This document shows positions 54,244 through 64,000 of a stretch of 64,000 nucleotides of DNA, one piece after another. Source of the DNA: Hyphomicrobiales bacterium (GTDB lineage Bacteria; Pseudomonadota; Alphaproteobacteria; Rhizobiales; Rhizobiaceae); assembly GCA_900472295.1 (NCBI GenBank), contig UCIA01000032.1:1-64000 (forward strand). The letters run 5' to 3'. Numbering within the stretch: the first letter of the stretch is position 1; each line of letters opens with the position of its first letter. The notes below the pieces were generated by a model. It was not told the DNA's origin and did not search any database. It saw only the letters and a program-made list of their open reading frames with translations. The position numbers and the translations under genes are program-made.

Positions 54244-54274
54244 CCGCCGGCCGCGCCGGCGGTTTTCGCGAAAA
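54244..54274 (+). promoter_or_regulatory. Second CCGCCGGC hairpin directly upstream of alaS
   Basis: CCGCCGGC (54244-54251) pairs with GCCGGCGG (54255-54262) across a 3-nt loop and is followed by the self-complementary TTTTCGCGAAAA (54263-54274), ending 10 nt before the alaS ATG. The stem repeats the sequence of the recA terminator about 140 bp earlier. Such a hairpin beside the ribosome site (AAAAGG) could act as an attenuator or translational control element; this is inference. Confidence 0.45.
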
Positions 54275-54284
54275 GGCAGCAGTC

Positions 54285-56951
<2,667 letters not shown>

Positions 56952-56961
56952 AAGCCACTTC

Positions 56962-58275
56962 ATGCCGGATAGTCCTGCCAAGAAGGTGCTCGTCCTCGGC
57001 GGCTATGGACTGATCGGCGAAGCCGTCGTCGGCCGCCTGCTGCGCGACGGGCATCAGGTCACCGGCCTCGGCCGCGATATCAGGGATGCCGCGCGGCGCT
57101 GGCCGGCGGTGCGCTGGATCACGGCCGACATGGCGCAACTGCTTGCCGCTGAAGACTGGCTGCCGATCGTCGCCGGCATGGACGCTGTGGTCAATGCGGC
57201 CGGCGCCTTGCAGGACTGCCCGCGCGACCGTCTCGACGCCATCCACCGCGCCTCGGTTGTGGCGCTGGTCGCTGCCTGCGAACAGGCCGGTGTCAGCCGC
57301 GTTGTTCAGATTTCCGCGATCGGCGCCGATCCCGCGTCGCCGGATGCTTTCTTCAGCACCAAGGCGCAAGGCGACAAGGCCATCGCTAGCTCCTCACTCG
57401 AATGGACGATCCTGCGTCCGGGGCTGGTGATCGCGCCCGCCGCCTATGGCGGCACGGCTCTTCTTCGCGCCCTCGCGGCCTTTCCCGGTTTCATCCCTGC
57501 CGTCATGGCGCGCCAGCCGATCCAGACCGTGGCCGTCACAGACGTCACGGAAGCGGTGTCGCGCGCGGTCGCCGGATCGCTGCCGCAGCGTCTTTCCGTC
57601 GATCTCGTCGAGGCCGAAGCGCGATCGCTGGCCGACGTGCTGGTTGCGTTTCGTGCATGGCTCGGTCTGCCACCGGCCCGCATTGTGCCGATGCCGGCCT
57701 TTCTCGGCCGGCTTGCGGCTGTCGTTGCCGATGGCCTCGGCCAGCTTGGCTGGCGATCGCCTTTGCGCAGCGCAGCCTTGGCCGCTTTGGCGCGCGGCGT
57801 GACCGGCAACGCCAGATTCTGGAACGAGATTTCTGATCAAAAACTGCAGCCGCTGGAAGCAACGCTGGCAGCCATGCCGGCCCATGTCCAGGAGCGCTGG
57901 TTCGCTCGCCTCTGGCTCTTAAAACCGGTGGTGTTCGGGGTGCTGTCGCTGTTCTGGCTGGTCTCCGGCATTGTCGGCTTTATCATGCAGGAAGCTGCAG
58001 CCGGCATTCTGGTCTCGCATGGCCTGACGCCCGTCCTCGCGCTTGGGATGGTTCTGGCCGGAAGCGTTGCCGATATCGTGGTCGGAGCCGCTGTTCTCGT
58101 GCGGTCCTTGGCGCGCTTTGCGCTGCTTGGGATGATTGCCATCACCTTGCTTTATCTCGGCGCGGCAACCGCACTTGCGCCCGATCTGTGGCTCGATCCT
58201 CTTGGGGCAATGGTCAAGGCGGTGCCCGCGCTTTGCCTTGCCCTGGTGGCGCTGGCGATTTTGGACGAGCGATGA
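56962..58275 (+). CDS. NAD(P)-binding epimerase-like domain fused to a DoxX-like membrane domain
   Basis: 437-residue fusion. The N-terminal half is an atypical SDR/NmrA-like Rossmann domain (VLVLGGYGLIGEAVVGRLLRDGHQVTGLGRD, GGxGxxG intact; VVNAAGALQD). The C-terminal 130 residues carry about four membrane helices of DoxX-like type (LLKPVVFGVLSLFWLVSGIVGFI ... LLYLGAATALAPDLWLDPLGAMVKAVPALCLALVALAIL). The ATG at 56962 is chosen, 10 bp after alaS, so it may be cotranscribed. It overlaps the next gene by 4 bp. Substrate unknown. Confidence 0.85.
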   Translation: MPDSPAKKVLVLGGYGLIGEAVVGRLLRDGHQVTGLGRDIRDAARRWPAVRWITADMAQLLAAEDWLPIVAGMDAVVNAAGALQDCPRDRLDAIHRASVVALVAACEQAGVSRVVQISAIGADPASPDAFFSTKAQGDKAIASSSLEWTILRPGLVIAPAAYGGTALLRALAAFPGFIPAVMARQPIQTVAVTDVTEAVSRAVAGSLPQRLSVDLVEAEARSLADVLVAFRAWLGLPPARIVPMPAFLGRLAAVVADGLGQLGWRSPLRSAALAALARGVTGNARFWNEISDQKLQPLEATLAAMPAHVQERWFARLWLLKPVVFGVLSLFWLVSGIVGFIMQEAAAGILVSHGLTPVLALGMVLAGSVADIVVGAAVLVRSLARFALLGMIAITLLYLGAATALAPDLWLDPLGAMVKAVPALCLALVALAILDER

Positions 58276-58751
58276 GCCTCTGGATCGACCTCCTGCGCTG
58301 GGCTCATATCATCGGCGCCACGGTCCTGTTCGGCACCGGCGCCGGCATCGCCTTCTTCATGCTGATGGCGCAGCGCAGCGGGCGCGCCGACATCGTCGCC
58401 CATGTCGCCGGCACAGTCGTCATCGCCGACACCATTTTCACGGCGACCGCCGTCATCGTCCAGCCGATCACAGGCATATTGCTGGCGCAGGCCGTGGGCT
58501 GGCCCCTCTCCGAAGGCTGGATCGTGCTGTCCCTGCTGCTTTATGTCGTGACCGGCCTGTTCTGGCTGCCGGTGGTCTGGATCCAGATCCGCATCCGCAA
58601 CCTGGCGCGCCAGGCGGCCAGCCAAAACGCGCCGCTGCCCGCAGAGGAAAAGCGCCTGTTTCGCATCTGGTTTCTCTGCGGCTTCCCGGCTTTCGCCGCC
58701 GTGCTTGCCATTCTGTGGCTGATGGTGACCCGGCCGGCGATCGGGCTTTAA
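58272..58751 (+). CDS. DUF2269-family integral membrane protein
   Basis: 159 residues with four hydrophobic segments: LLRWAHIIGATVLFGTGAGIAFFML, HVAGTVVIADTIFTATAVIVQPITGIL, WIVLSLLLYVVTGLFWLPVVWIQI, and FLCGFPAFAAVLAILWLMV. Its ATG overlaps the stop of the epimerase/DoxX gene (ATGA). The fixed pairing suggests a joint membrane function, possibly redox-related; nothing specific is known. Confidence 0.87.
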   Translation: MSLWIDLLRWAHIIGATVLFGTGAGIAFFMLMAQRSGRADIVAHVAGTVVIADTIFTATAVIVQPITGILLAQAVGWPLSEGWIVLSLLLYVVTGLFWLPVVWIQIRIRNLARQAASQNAPLPAEEKRLFRIWFLCGFPAFAAVLAILWLMVTRPAIGL

Positions 58752-58876
58752 AGCGCGACGCGTCCACTGCGCCGACAGATTTGGCTGAGCGCTCGACACC
58801 TGCGAGAGCCTATTCTCCAGCCTTGAAGTCATGTATCCCGGCTCAATTCGATAGGCACTTTTCCCAGGAGACAGAA

Positions 58877-59287
58877 TTGAAAATCATAATTGCGGCCGCA
58901 GCTCTGGTCCTCGGTTCGGCGACACTTGCGCAGGCTGCTTCATGCGAGGCCAATTTCAAGGTTTCCGGCGTGCCGATCGTGACTGCAGTCAGCTTTCGGT
59001 CCTGGCAGGAATTTCCAAAGGCAAAGGCTCCCGCTGTTTTGAAAAAGCTCGCGCAGGCAGTGGCAGCCGAAGGCTTCTCCGGCATTTCCGTGAACAAGGA
59101 CCTTTCGTCGATCGACGCTCATCAGGAGACGAGCGGCAGCGGCAGGCTCCAGACCCTTCGTGTTGTCGCCCGCCAAAAAGGCGCCGGCGTCAGGGTCGAC
59201 GCTGTTTTTGGCATCCAGCCGGGACAAGTCGCGACCAAGGAAGTTGTGCGCACGGGCCTCTGCAACATCATCAACGCCGCGCGCTGA
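58877..59287 (+). CDS. Small secreted protein of unknown function
   Basis: 136 residues read from a TTG at 58877, supported by AGGAG 8 nt upstream and by a clean signal peptide (LKIIIAAAALVLGSATLAQAAS). The mature part has two cysteines (ASCEANFKV; GLCNIINAAR), which could form one disulfide linking its ends. No recognised domain. A long frame continuing upstream overlaps the DUF2269 gene and is not used. Confidence 0.7.
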   Translation: MKIIIAAAALVLGSATLAQAASCEANFKVSGVPIVTAVSFRSWQEFPKAKAPAVLKKLAQAVAAEGFSGISVNKDLSSIDAHQETSGSGRLQTLRVVARQKGAGVRVDAVFGIQPGQVATKEVVRTGLCNIINAAR

Positions 59288-59321
59288 GCGGCAAGCGGTG
59301 GCCAGACATGGCGCATGCGCG

Positions 59322-59903
59322 TCAAGGGTGCTTTGCCGCTTTCAGCGCGCGGGTCATTCTGCTGGAGTCGCCCCAGGTGGACAGCCAGATCAGCACGTCG
59401 GTGGCGATCGAAATCAGTGATCGTAAAAAGTTCAGCACCTGGCCGGGAGATTTCAGCTGCTCTTCGGCGTGATGGAGATGGGCGAGCTCTTCCTCGCGGA
59501 TGGCCAGGATGATGCCGTGCAGGTAGCGGTCGCGGTCGGCCAGAAAGAAAAGCTGATCGTCGAGATGACGGTGAACCGCGGCTTCAACCGCCGCTGTACA
59601 GGCCCAGATGCCTTGCGGGCCGAGCAAAGCGGTCACAAAACCCAGCAGCCAGCCGCCCCAGCTCCAGAATTGCATCACCCGGCACGGCCGCGACTGGCGC
59701 GCCGGCATGGCGGCGCGGAAGGCAGCGCAATGGATGCGTTCGTGCCCGAGCATCTCCGACAAGGATGGCACACAATCCGGCCAGAAACGCCGGGCCACCA
59801 GAATCTGCGCCGAATAGATCCTGATCGCACCAAACTCGCCGGCGTGGTTGACCCTGACTATTCTGGCGATGGTGAGCGCGTCCTGGCGAGAAAGGTCAGC
59901 CAT
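59322..59903 (-). CDS. coq7: Demethoxyubiquinone hydroxylase, COQ7 family
   Basis: 193-residue di-iron monooxygenase for ubiquinone synthesis. Carboxylate and His ligands are visible in IVRVNHAGEFGAIRIYSAQ, SEMLGHERIH, TAAVEAAVHRHLDDQ and REEELAHLHHAEEQL. The C-terminal ATDVLIWLSTWG is a membrane-contact stretch. Oriented leftwards and convergent with the preceding small secreted protein gene; 12 bp after a GST gene. Confidence 0.92.
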   Translation of the reverse strand: MADLSRQDALTIARIVRVNHAGEFGAIRIYSAQILVARRFWPDCVPSLSEMLGHERIHCAAFRAAMPARQSRPCRVMQFWSWGGWLLGFVTALLGPQGIWACTAAVEAAVHRHLDDQLFFLADRDRYLHGIILAIREEELAHLHHAEEQLKSPGQVLNFLRSLISIATDVLIWLSTWGDSSRMTRALKAAKHP

Positions 59904-59915
59904 GGCCCGGAACCA

Positions 59916-60530
59916 TCAGCCCGCCGCCATGCTCGGACGTTTCGCGATGCGGTCCCACCACGCCAGGATATCGGTGAACCCGGCGAGCAGCTTTTGCCCC
60001 TCGGTGACCTTGAGAAAATAGGCGATGATGGGCGCCGCGTGCAGGTCGGCCAGCGTCAGCTGATCGCCGAGCAGCCATGGCCCCGGAGCCTTGAGTGCGG
60101 TCAGCGCCTTGAGCACCCTTTCGGCCTGGCGCAGCCCGCTGGCGATCAGCGCCTCGTCGGGCGCTTCCTTCTCCAGCCGCTCAACGGCGACATCCCAGAC
60201 CATCGACTTGTAGGCATAGGCATCGAGCATGCCGATGATCTGGTTCATCGTTGCGCGGCCGCGCGGGTCCTTCGGTTGCAGCGCCGGACCGTCGAATGCT
60301 TCGTCGACATAGCGGGCAATCGCACTGGTTTCGAACAGGCGAAAGCCGCCATGCTCGAAAGCCGGAATGCGACCGAACGGGTGATGCTCCAGATACCAGG
60401 CCGGAATGCCATCGGCGGCGAAGATATCGAGAGGCACCAACTCATAGCTGACGCCTTTTTCCGCAAGTGTCAGCCGAGCAATGCGGACATAGACGCTGTA
60501 ATCGGCGCCGTAGAGGATCGGCTTGGTCAT
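59916..60530 (-). CDS. Glutathione S-transferase family protein
   Basis: 204 residues with an N-terminal thioredoxin-like GST domain (KPILYGADYSVYVRIARLTLAEKGVSYELVPLD, a Ser/Tyr near residue 11 as catalytic candidate; FGRIPAFEHGGFRLFETSAIARYVDEAF) and an all-helical C-terminal domain (GPWLLGDQLTLADLHAAPI). Cytosolic. Lies upstream of coq7 in the same direction. Substrate unknown. Confidence 0.92.
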   Translation of the reverse strand: MTKPILYGADYSVYVRIARLTLAEKGVSYELVPLDIFAADGIPAWYLEHHPFGRIPAFEHGGFRLFETSAIARYVDEAFDGPALQPKDPRGRATMNQIIGMLDAYAYKSMVWDVAVERLEKEAPDEALIASGLRQAERVLKALTALKAPGPWLLGDQLTLADLHAAPIIAYFLKVTEGQKLLAGFTDILAWWDRIAKRPSMAAG

Positions 60531-60552
60531 CGATCAGCCCCTCGTTTTGCCC

Positions 60553-60583
60553 AAAAAGAGCGAAGGCCCCTCTCGGAGCCTTC
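60553..60583 (-). terminator. Rho-independent terminator after icd
   Basis: On the minus strand, GAAGGC (60583-60578) pairs with GCCTTC (60567-60562), enclosing a GC-rich loop, and is followed by GCTCTTTTT. It lies 10 bp beyond the icd stop codon. Confidence 0.75.
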
Positions 60584-60592
60584 GTTGTCGGC

Positions 60593-61804
60593 TTACGCCA
60601 TCGCCTTCTGCAGATTCTCATCGATCTTGTCGAGGAAGCCGGTGGTCGAAAGCCAGGGCTGGTCGGGACCGATCAGCAGCGACAGATCCTTGGTCATGAA
60701 GCCGCTCTCGACGGTCTGGATGCAGACCTTCTCCAGCGTGTCGGCAAACCGCTTCAATTCGGCATTGTCGTCGAGCTTGGCGCGGTGCGCCAGGCCACGC
60801 GTCCAGGCGAAGATCGAGGCGATCGAATTGGTCGAGGTTTCCTCGCCCTTCTGGTGCTGGCGATAGTGGCGGGTGACGGTGCCGTGCGCGGCTTCGGCTT
60901 CCACCGTCTTGCCGTCCGGCGTCATCAGCACCGAGGTCATCAGGCCGAGTGAACCGAACCCTTGTGCCACCGTATCGGACTGCACGTCGCCGTCATAATT
61001 CTTGCAGGCCCAGACATAGCCGCCTGACCATTTCAGGGCGGAGGCCACCATGTCGTCGATCAGGCGATGTTCGTACCAGATTTTCTTTGCCTTGAACTCA
61101 GCCTCGAATTCGGCCTCGTAGACCTCCTGGAAGATGTCCTTGAAGCGGCCGTCATAGGCCTTGAGAATGGTGTTCTTGGTCGAGAGATAGACCGGATAGT
61201 TGCGCAGCAGGCCGTAATTCAGCGAGGCGCGGGCGAATTCGCGGATCGAATCGTCGAGATTGTACATCGCCATGGCGACGCCGGCGCCGGGTGCGTCGAA
61301 CACGTCATGCTCGATCACCTTGCCGTCTTCGCCGACGAACTTGATCGTCAGCTTGCCCTTGCCGGGGAAGCGGAAATCGGTGGCGCGGTACTGGTCGCCG
61401 AAGGCATGGCGGCCGACGATGATCGGCTTGGTCCAGCCGGGCACCAGGCGCGGCACGTTCTTCATGATGATCGGCTCGCGGAAGATGGTGCCGCCAAGAA
61501 TGTTGCGGATGGTGCCGTTCGGCGACTTCCACATTTTCTTCAGCTTGAATTCCTCGACGCGCTGCTCGTCAGGCGTGATCGTCGCGCATTTCACGCCGAC
61601 GCCCCATTTCTTGATGGCGTTGGCCGAATCGATGGTGACCTGGTCGTTGGTGGCGTCGCGGTGCTCGACGCCGAGATCGTAATATTCAAGCTTCAGGTCG
61701 AGATAAGGGTGGATCAGCTTGTCCTTGATGAACTGCCAGATGATGCGGGTCATCTCGTCGCCGTCGAGTTCGACGACCGGGTTCGCCACCTTGATCTTCG
61801 CCAT
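60593..61804 (-). CDS. icd: NADP-dependent isocitrate dehydrogenase
   Basis: 403-residue TCA-cycle enzyme of the homodimeric, eukaryote-like subfamily II. It has MAKIKVANPVVELDGDEMTRIIW at the start, the substrate site KKMWKSPNGTIRNILGGTIFREPI, metal ligands in SGGYVWACKNYDGDVQSDTVAQGFGSLGLMTSVL, and cofactor residues in EAAHGTVTRHYRQHQKGEETSTN. The ATG at 61804 gives the family start; the upstream continuation of the frame overlaps trmJ and is spurious. Confidence 0.97.
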   Translation of the reverse strand: MAKIKVANPVVELDGDEMTRIIWQFIKDKLIHPYLDLKLEYYDLGVEHRDATNDQVTIDSANAIKKWGVGVKCATITPDEQRVEEFKLKKMWKSPNGTIRNILGGTIFREPIIMKNVPRLVPGWTKPIIVGRHAFGDQYRATDFRFPGKGKLTIKFVGEDGKVIEHDVFDAPGAGVAMAMYNLDDSIREFARASLNYGLLRNYPVYLSTKNTILKAYDGRFKDIFQEVYEAEFEAEFKAKKIWYEHRLIDDMVASALKWSGGYVWACKNYDGDVQSDTVAQGFGSLGLMTSVLMTPDGKTVEAEAAHGTVTRHYRQHQKGEETSTNSIASIFAWTRGLAHRAKLDDNAELKRFADTLEKVCIQTVESGFMTKDLSLLIGPDQPWLSTTGFLDKIDENLQKAMA

Positions 61805-62026
61805 GGAAAGAATGCCTCGCTTTTTGGGGAACGGAACGGCCTTGCCCGCATGGCTTTCGGCCGGGGATGTCGCCCGTATATCAAAGCGCTTTTGGCCGCG
61901 CAAACGCCGATCCATGCAGAATGGGTCGTCTGTGCCGCGACCCGGTGTTTTTGCAAACGCTTCATTTTGGCGGGCGGATGTGGCAGGGAACGATGAAAAT
62001 GCCGCAAACAGCAGTTCGTAGAGATC

Positions 62027-62872
62027 ATGTCCGCCGCGCAACCTCCTGAAAACACTCCCGCCGGCCCGGCGATCATCCTGGTCGAGCCGCAGCTTGGCGA
62101 GAATATCGGCATGGTCGCGCGCGCCATGGCCAATTTCGGCCTTGCCGAACTGAGGCTCGTCAATCCGCGCGACGGCTGGCCAAGCGAGAAGGCGCGCGCC
62201 GCCGCCAGCCGCGCCGACCATGTCATCGATGCCGTAACCGTGTTCGACGACCTGGCATCTGCGGTCGCCGATCTCAATTTCGTCTTCGCCACCACGGCGC
62301 GTGAGCGCGACGGCTTCAAACCCGTGCGCGGTCCGGTCGAAGCGGGCACGGCGCTGAGGGCGCGTCAAATGGCCGGCCTGCGCACCGGCATCCTGTTCGG
62401 CCGCGAACGTTTTGGGCTCTACAATGACGAGGTCGGACTGGCCGACGAGATCGTCACCTTTCCCGTCGATCCCGGCTTCTCGTCGCTCAACATCGCCCAG
62501 GCCGTGCTGTTGATGTCCTATGAATGGATGAAGTCGGGCCTGGAGGACGAGACGGCAACCAATTTTGCCAGTCCGGAAATGAAGCCGGCGAGCAAGGAAG
62601 AACTGCACGGCCTGTTTGCCTATCTCGAAGGCGCGCTCGAAGCGCGCGGCTATTTCCGCCCGGCGCCGAAGAAGCCGAAGATGGTCGACAATCTGCGTGC
62701 CGTACTGACGCGCGCCGGTTTCGCCGAGCCGGAACTGAAAGTGCTGCGCGGCATCATCTCGTCGCTCGACCGGTTTTCGCCGGCAATGCCGCGTGGCGAC
62801 GGATCGCCCGGCGACGATCCGCGGCGCTTACCTGCCGCTGCCCGAAAACGCTTGGCCGACAAAGAAGACTAG
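62027..62872 (+). CDS. trmJ: tRNA/rRNA 2'-O-methyltransferase, TrmJ/TrmH (SPOUT) family
   Basis: 281-residue SPOUT methyltransferase. Knot motifs: IILVEPQLGENIGMVARAMANFGLAELRLVNPRDG, TGILFGRERFGLYNDEVGLADEIVTFPVDPGFSSLNIAQAVLLMSYEW. The Asn of ENIG and the Glu/Arg of GRERFG are the usual catalytic and SAM-site residues. Probably modifies position 32 of tRNAs. Divergent from icd by 222 bp. Confidence 0.92.
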   Translation: MSAAQPPENTPAGPAIILVEPQLGENIGMVARAMANFGLAELRLVNPRDGWPSEKARAAASRADHVIDAVTVFDDLASAVADLNFVFATTARERDGFKPVRGPVEAGTALRARQMAGLRTGILFGRERFGLYNDEVGLADEIVTFPVDPGFSSLNIAQAVLLMSYEWMKSGLEDETATNFASPEMKPASKEELHGLFAYLEGALEARGYFRPAPKKPKMVDNLRAVLTRAGFAEPELKVLRGIISSLDRFSPAMPRGDGSPGDDPRRLPAAARKRLADKED

Positions 62873-63295
62873 ACAGCACGCCCGGCGTTTTGAACCTGCA
62901 CGCGCTGTCGATCTTTGGTCTCTGGTGCACGATCATGGTGGCAAAGCCGGTGGCGGGCATCGATATCGATGAGTTGACGTCGGTTTTCGACTTCGAGGGC
63001 GCTGTTCCCTCGAGCGCTGGCCGCATGGCTACCAGCGCCGCACCATCCGCTATGCGCACTGCTGTGCCAGCCACGCGCTCGGTGCCGTCCGTCCAGCCGA
63101 TGGCCGGCCAAAGCCCGCCGGCTTCGGCAAGCGCGGGCTGTAGAGCAATCGCCCGGAACTCATCTTCGCTGACACTGCTCAAAACTTGGCTGAATTCGCC
63201 ACTTCAAGACCATGATCGTTGCGGATAGAACGGCATTGGCCAATCAGCGGCCAGTCCTTCTGATCTCCAGCCTCTTTTCGTGGTCCGATATCAAT
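62873..63295. other. Intergenic region between trmJ and murI
   Basis: 423 bp with no convincing gene. It holds a perfect 14-bp palindrome CATCGATATCGATG (62958-62971). A 142-codon minus-strand frame (62754-63182) begins with protein-like sequence (SVSEDEFRAIALQPALAEAGG) but runs 119 bp antisense into trmJ and lacks a good ribosome site, so it may be a decayed or spurious gene. Confidence 0.4.
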
Positions 63296-64000
63296 GAGCG
63301 ATCGATCAACCCACCGTCCGATCCTGATGTTCGATTCCGGGGTCGGCGGACTGACCGTGCTGCGCGAAGCGCGCGTGCTGATGCCCGACCGGCGCTTCAT
63401 CTACGTCGCCGATGACAAGGCCTTTCCCTACGGCGCCTGGGAGGAGCCTGCGCTGCAGGCGCATATCCTCGAACTCTTCGCCAAGCTGCTCGATCGTTTT
63501 GACCCAGAGATTTCGGTCATCGCCTGCAACACCGCCTCGACACTGGTGATCGATGCGCTGCGCGACAAATTTTCCGGCCATCCCTTTGTCGGCACTGTGC
63601 CGGCGATCAAGCCGGCGGCGGAACGCACCCGCTCAGGGCTGGTCTCGGTGCTGGCGACGCCGGGCACGGTAAAGCGCCAGTACACGCGCGACCTGATCGG
63701 CAAATGGGCGCAGAAATGCCATGTCCGCCTGGTCGGCAGCGACAATCTGGCCGGACTGGCCGAGTCCTATATGCGTCAGGGTTTTGTCGACGAGGAGGCC
63801 GTGCGCGCCGAGATCGCGCCGTGCTTCGTCCAGCATGACGAATTGCGCACCGATATCGTCGTGCTCGCCTGCACGCACTATCCGTTCCTGGCCAACCGCA
63901 TGCGCAAGACCGCACCCTGGCCGGTCGACTGGATCGATCCGGCCGAGGCGATTGCGCGGCGCGCTTTGTCGTTGCTTCCGGCAGTCGACGGGCCATTGCC
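63296..64000 (+). CDS. murI: Glutamate racemase (5' part, runs off the window)
   Basis: First 235 residues of the racemase that makes D-glutamate for peptidoglycan. Catalytic Cys pair: first in FDSGVGGLTVLREA ... ISVIACNTASTLVI, second in DIVVLACTHYPFLANRM, both with the flanking Asn/Thr and Thr/His residues. ATG at 63296 gives MSDRSTHRP before the family start. The reading frame is open at the right edge (64000), so the C-terminus is missing only because the window ends. Confidence 0.95.

Noticed and set aside
58136..59287. Single 383-codon ORF running through DUF2269 into the small secreted protein
   Set aside because: Its first part is an out-of-frame shadow; only the last 136 codons from the TTG at 58877 look like a protein.
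60593..62608. 671-codon version of icd
   Set aside because: The extension is antisense to trmJ; the conserved enzyme starts at 61804.
62754..63182. Possible minus-strand hypothetical gene between trmJ and murI
   Set aside because: Poor ribosome site, 119-bp antisense overlap with trmJ and no motif; kept only as a note on the intergenic region.

Overview
The window looks like a chromosomal segment of a Mesorhizobium-type alphaproteobacterium (Rhizobiales). The reasons are its high GC, the density of ABC uptake systems, the sufS2BCDS1XA gene order, the 403-residue NADP-isocitrate dehydrogenase, and several families of Rhizobiales intergenic hairpin repeats. The genus is an inference; no rRNA is present.

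Left part (1-20.3 kb) is dominated by nutrient uptake and catabolism. A CUT1-type sugar ABC transporter is split into a leftward operon (binding protein, two permeases) and a rightward operon (ATPase, FucU/RbsD-like mutarotase, ribokinase-like kinase), with palindromes between them. Two tRNA genes (Asp-GTC, Val-TAC), a disulfide-rich secreted protein and an M15 peptidase follow. Next comes a ribose-type ABC system with an SDR dehydrogenase under a ROK regulator, diverging from a creatinase/ectoine-hydrolase-like M24 protein. The section ends with a leftward operon of FAD-linked 2-hydroxyacid dehydrogenase, GntR/FCD regulator, VOC protein and an SsuABC/NMT1-type transporter.

Middle part (20.5-41.2 kb): core envelope and antioxidant genes (M23 peptidase, one-cysteine PrxQ/BCP, a giant AsmA/YhdP-like protein) are followed by an apparent genomic island of about 8.3 kb. 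The island looks AT-richer than its surroundings. It is flanked on the left by a decayed IS5-family transposase and on the right by a decayed serine-recombinase tail. It carries a GT1-like glycosyltransferase, a pyruvyltransferase-like/GT32 fusion, an unknown single-pass membrane protein and a 1193-residue RTX/PPC exoprotein. Beyond it lie tyrS, a lipid/polyprenyl-sugar cluster (DPM1-like GT2, LAB_N, ArnT-like GT39, PAP2), PaiB and a small alpha/beta hydrolase.

Right part (41.2-64 kb) is mostly housekeeping. The Fe-S assembly operon sufS2-B-C-D-S1-T-A is preceded by a candidate Irr/ICE iron box. It is interrupted between sufB and sufC by a palindromic repeat, a GIY-YIG protein and a 53-residue membrane ORF. 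A second copy of the same palindrome forms part of the sufS1 N-terminus. Then come GFA and TfoX-like proteins, a composite palindromic element, psuG-psuK (pseudouridine catabolism), recA with a LexA-like box, alaS with a hairpin leader, an epimerase/DoxX-type protein with a DUF2269 partner, coq7, a GST, icd, trmJ and the start of murI, which runs off the right edge.
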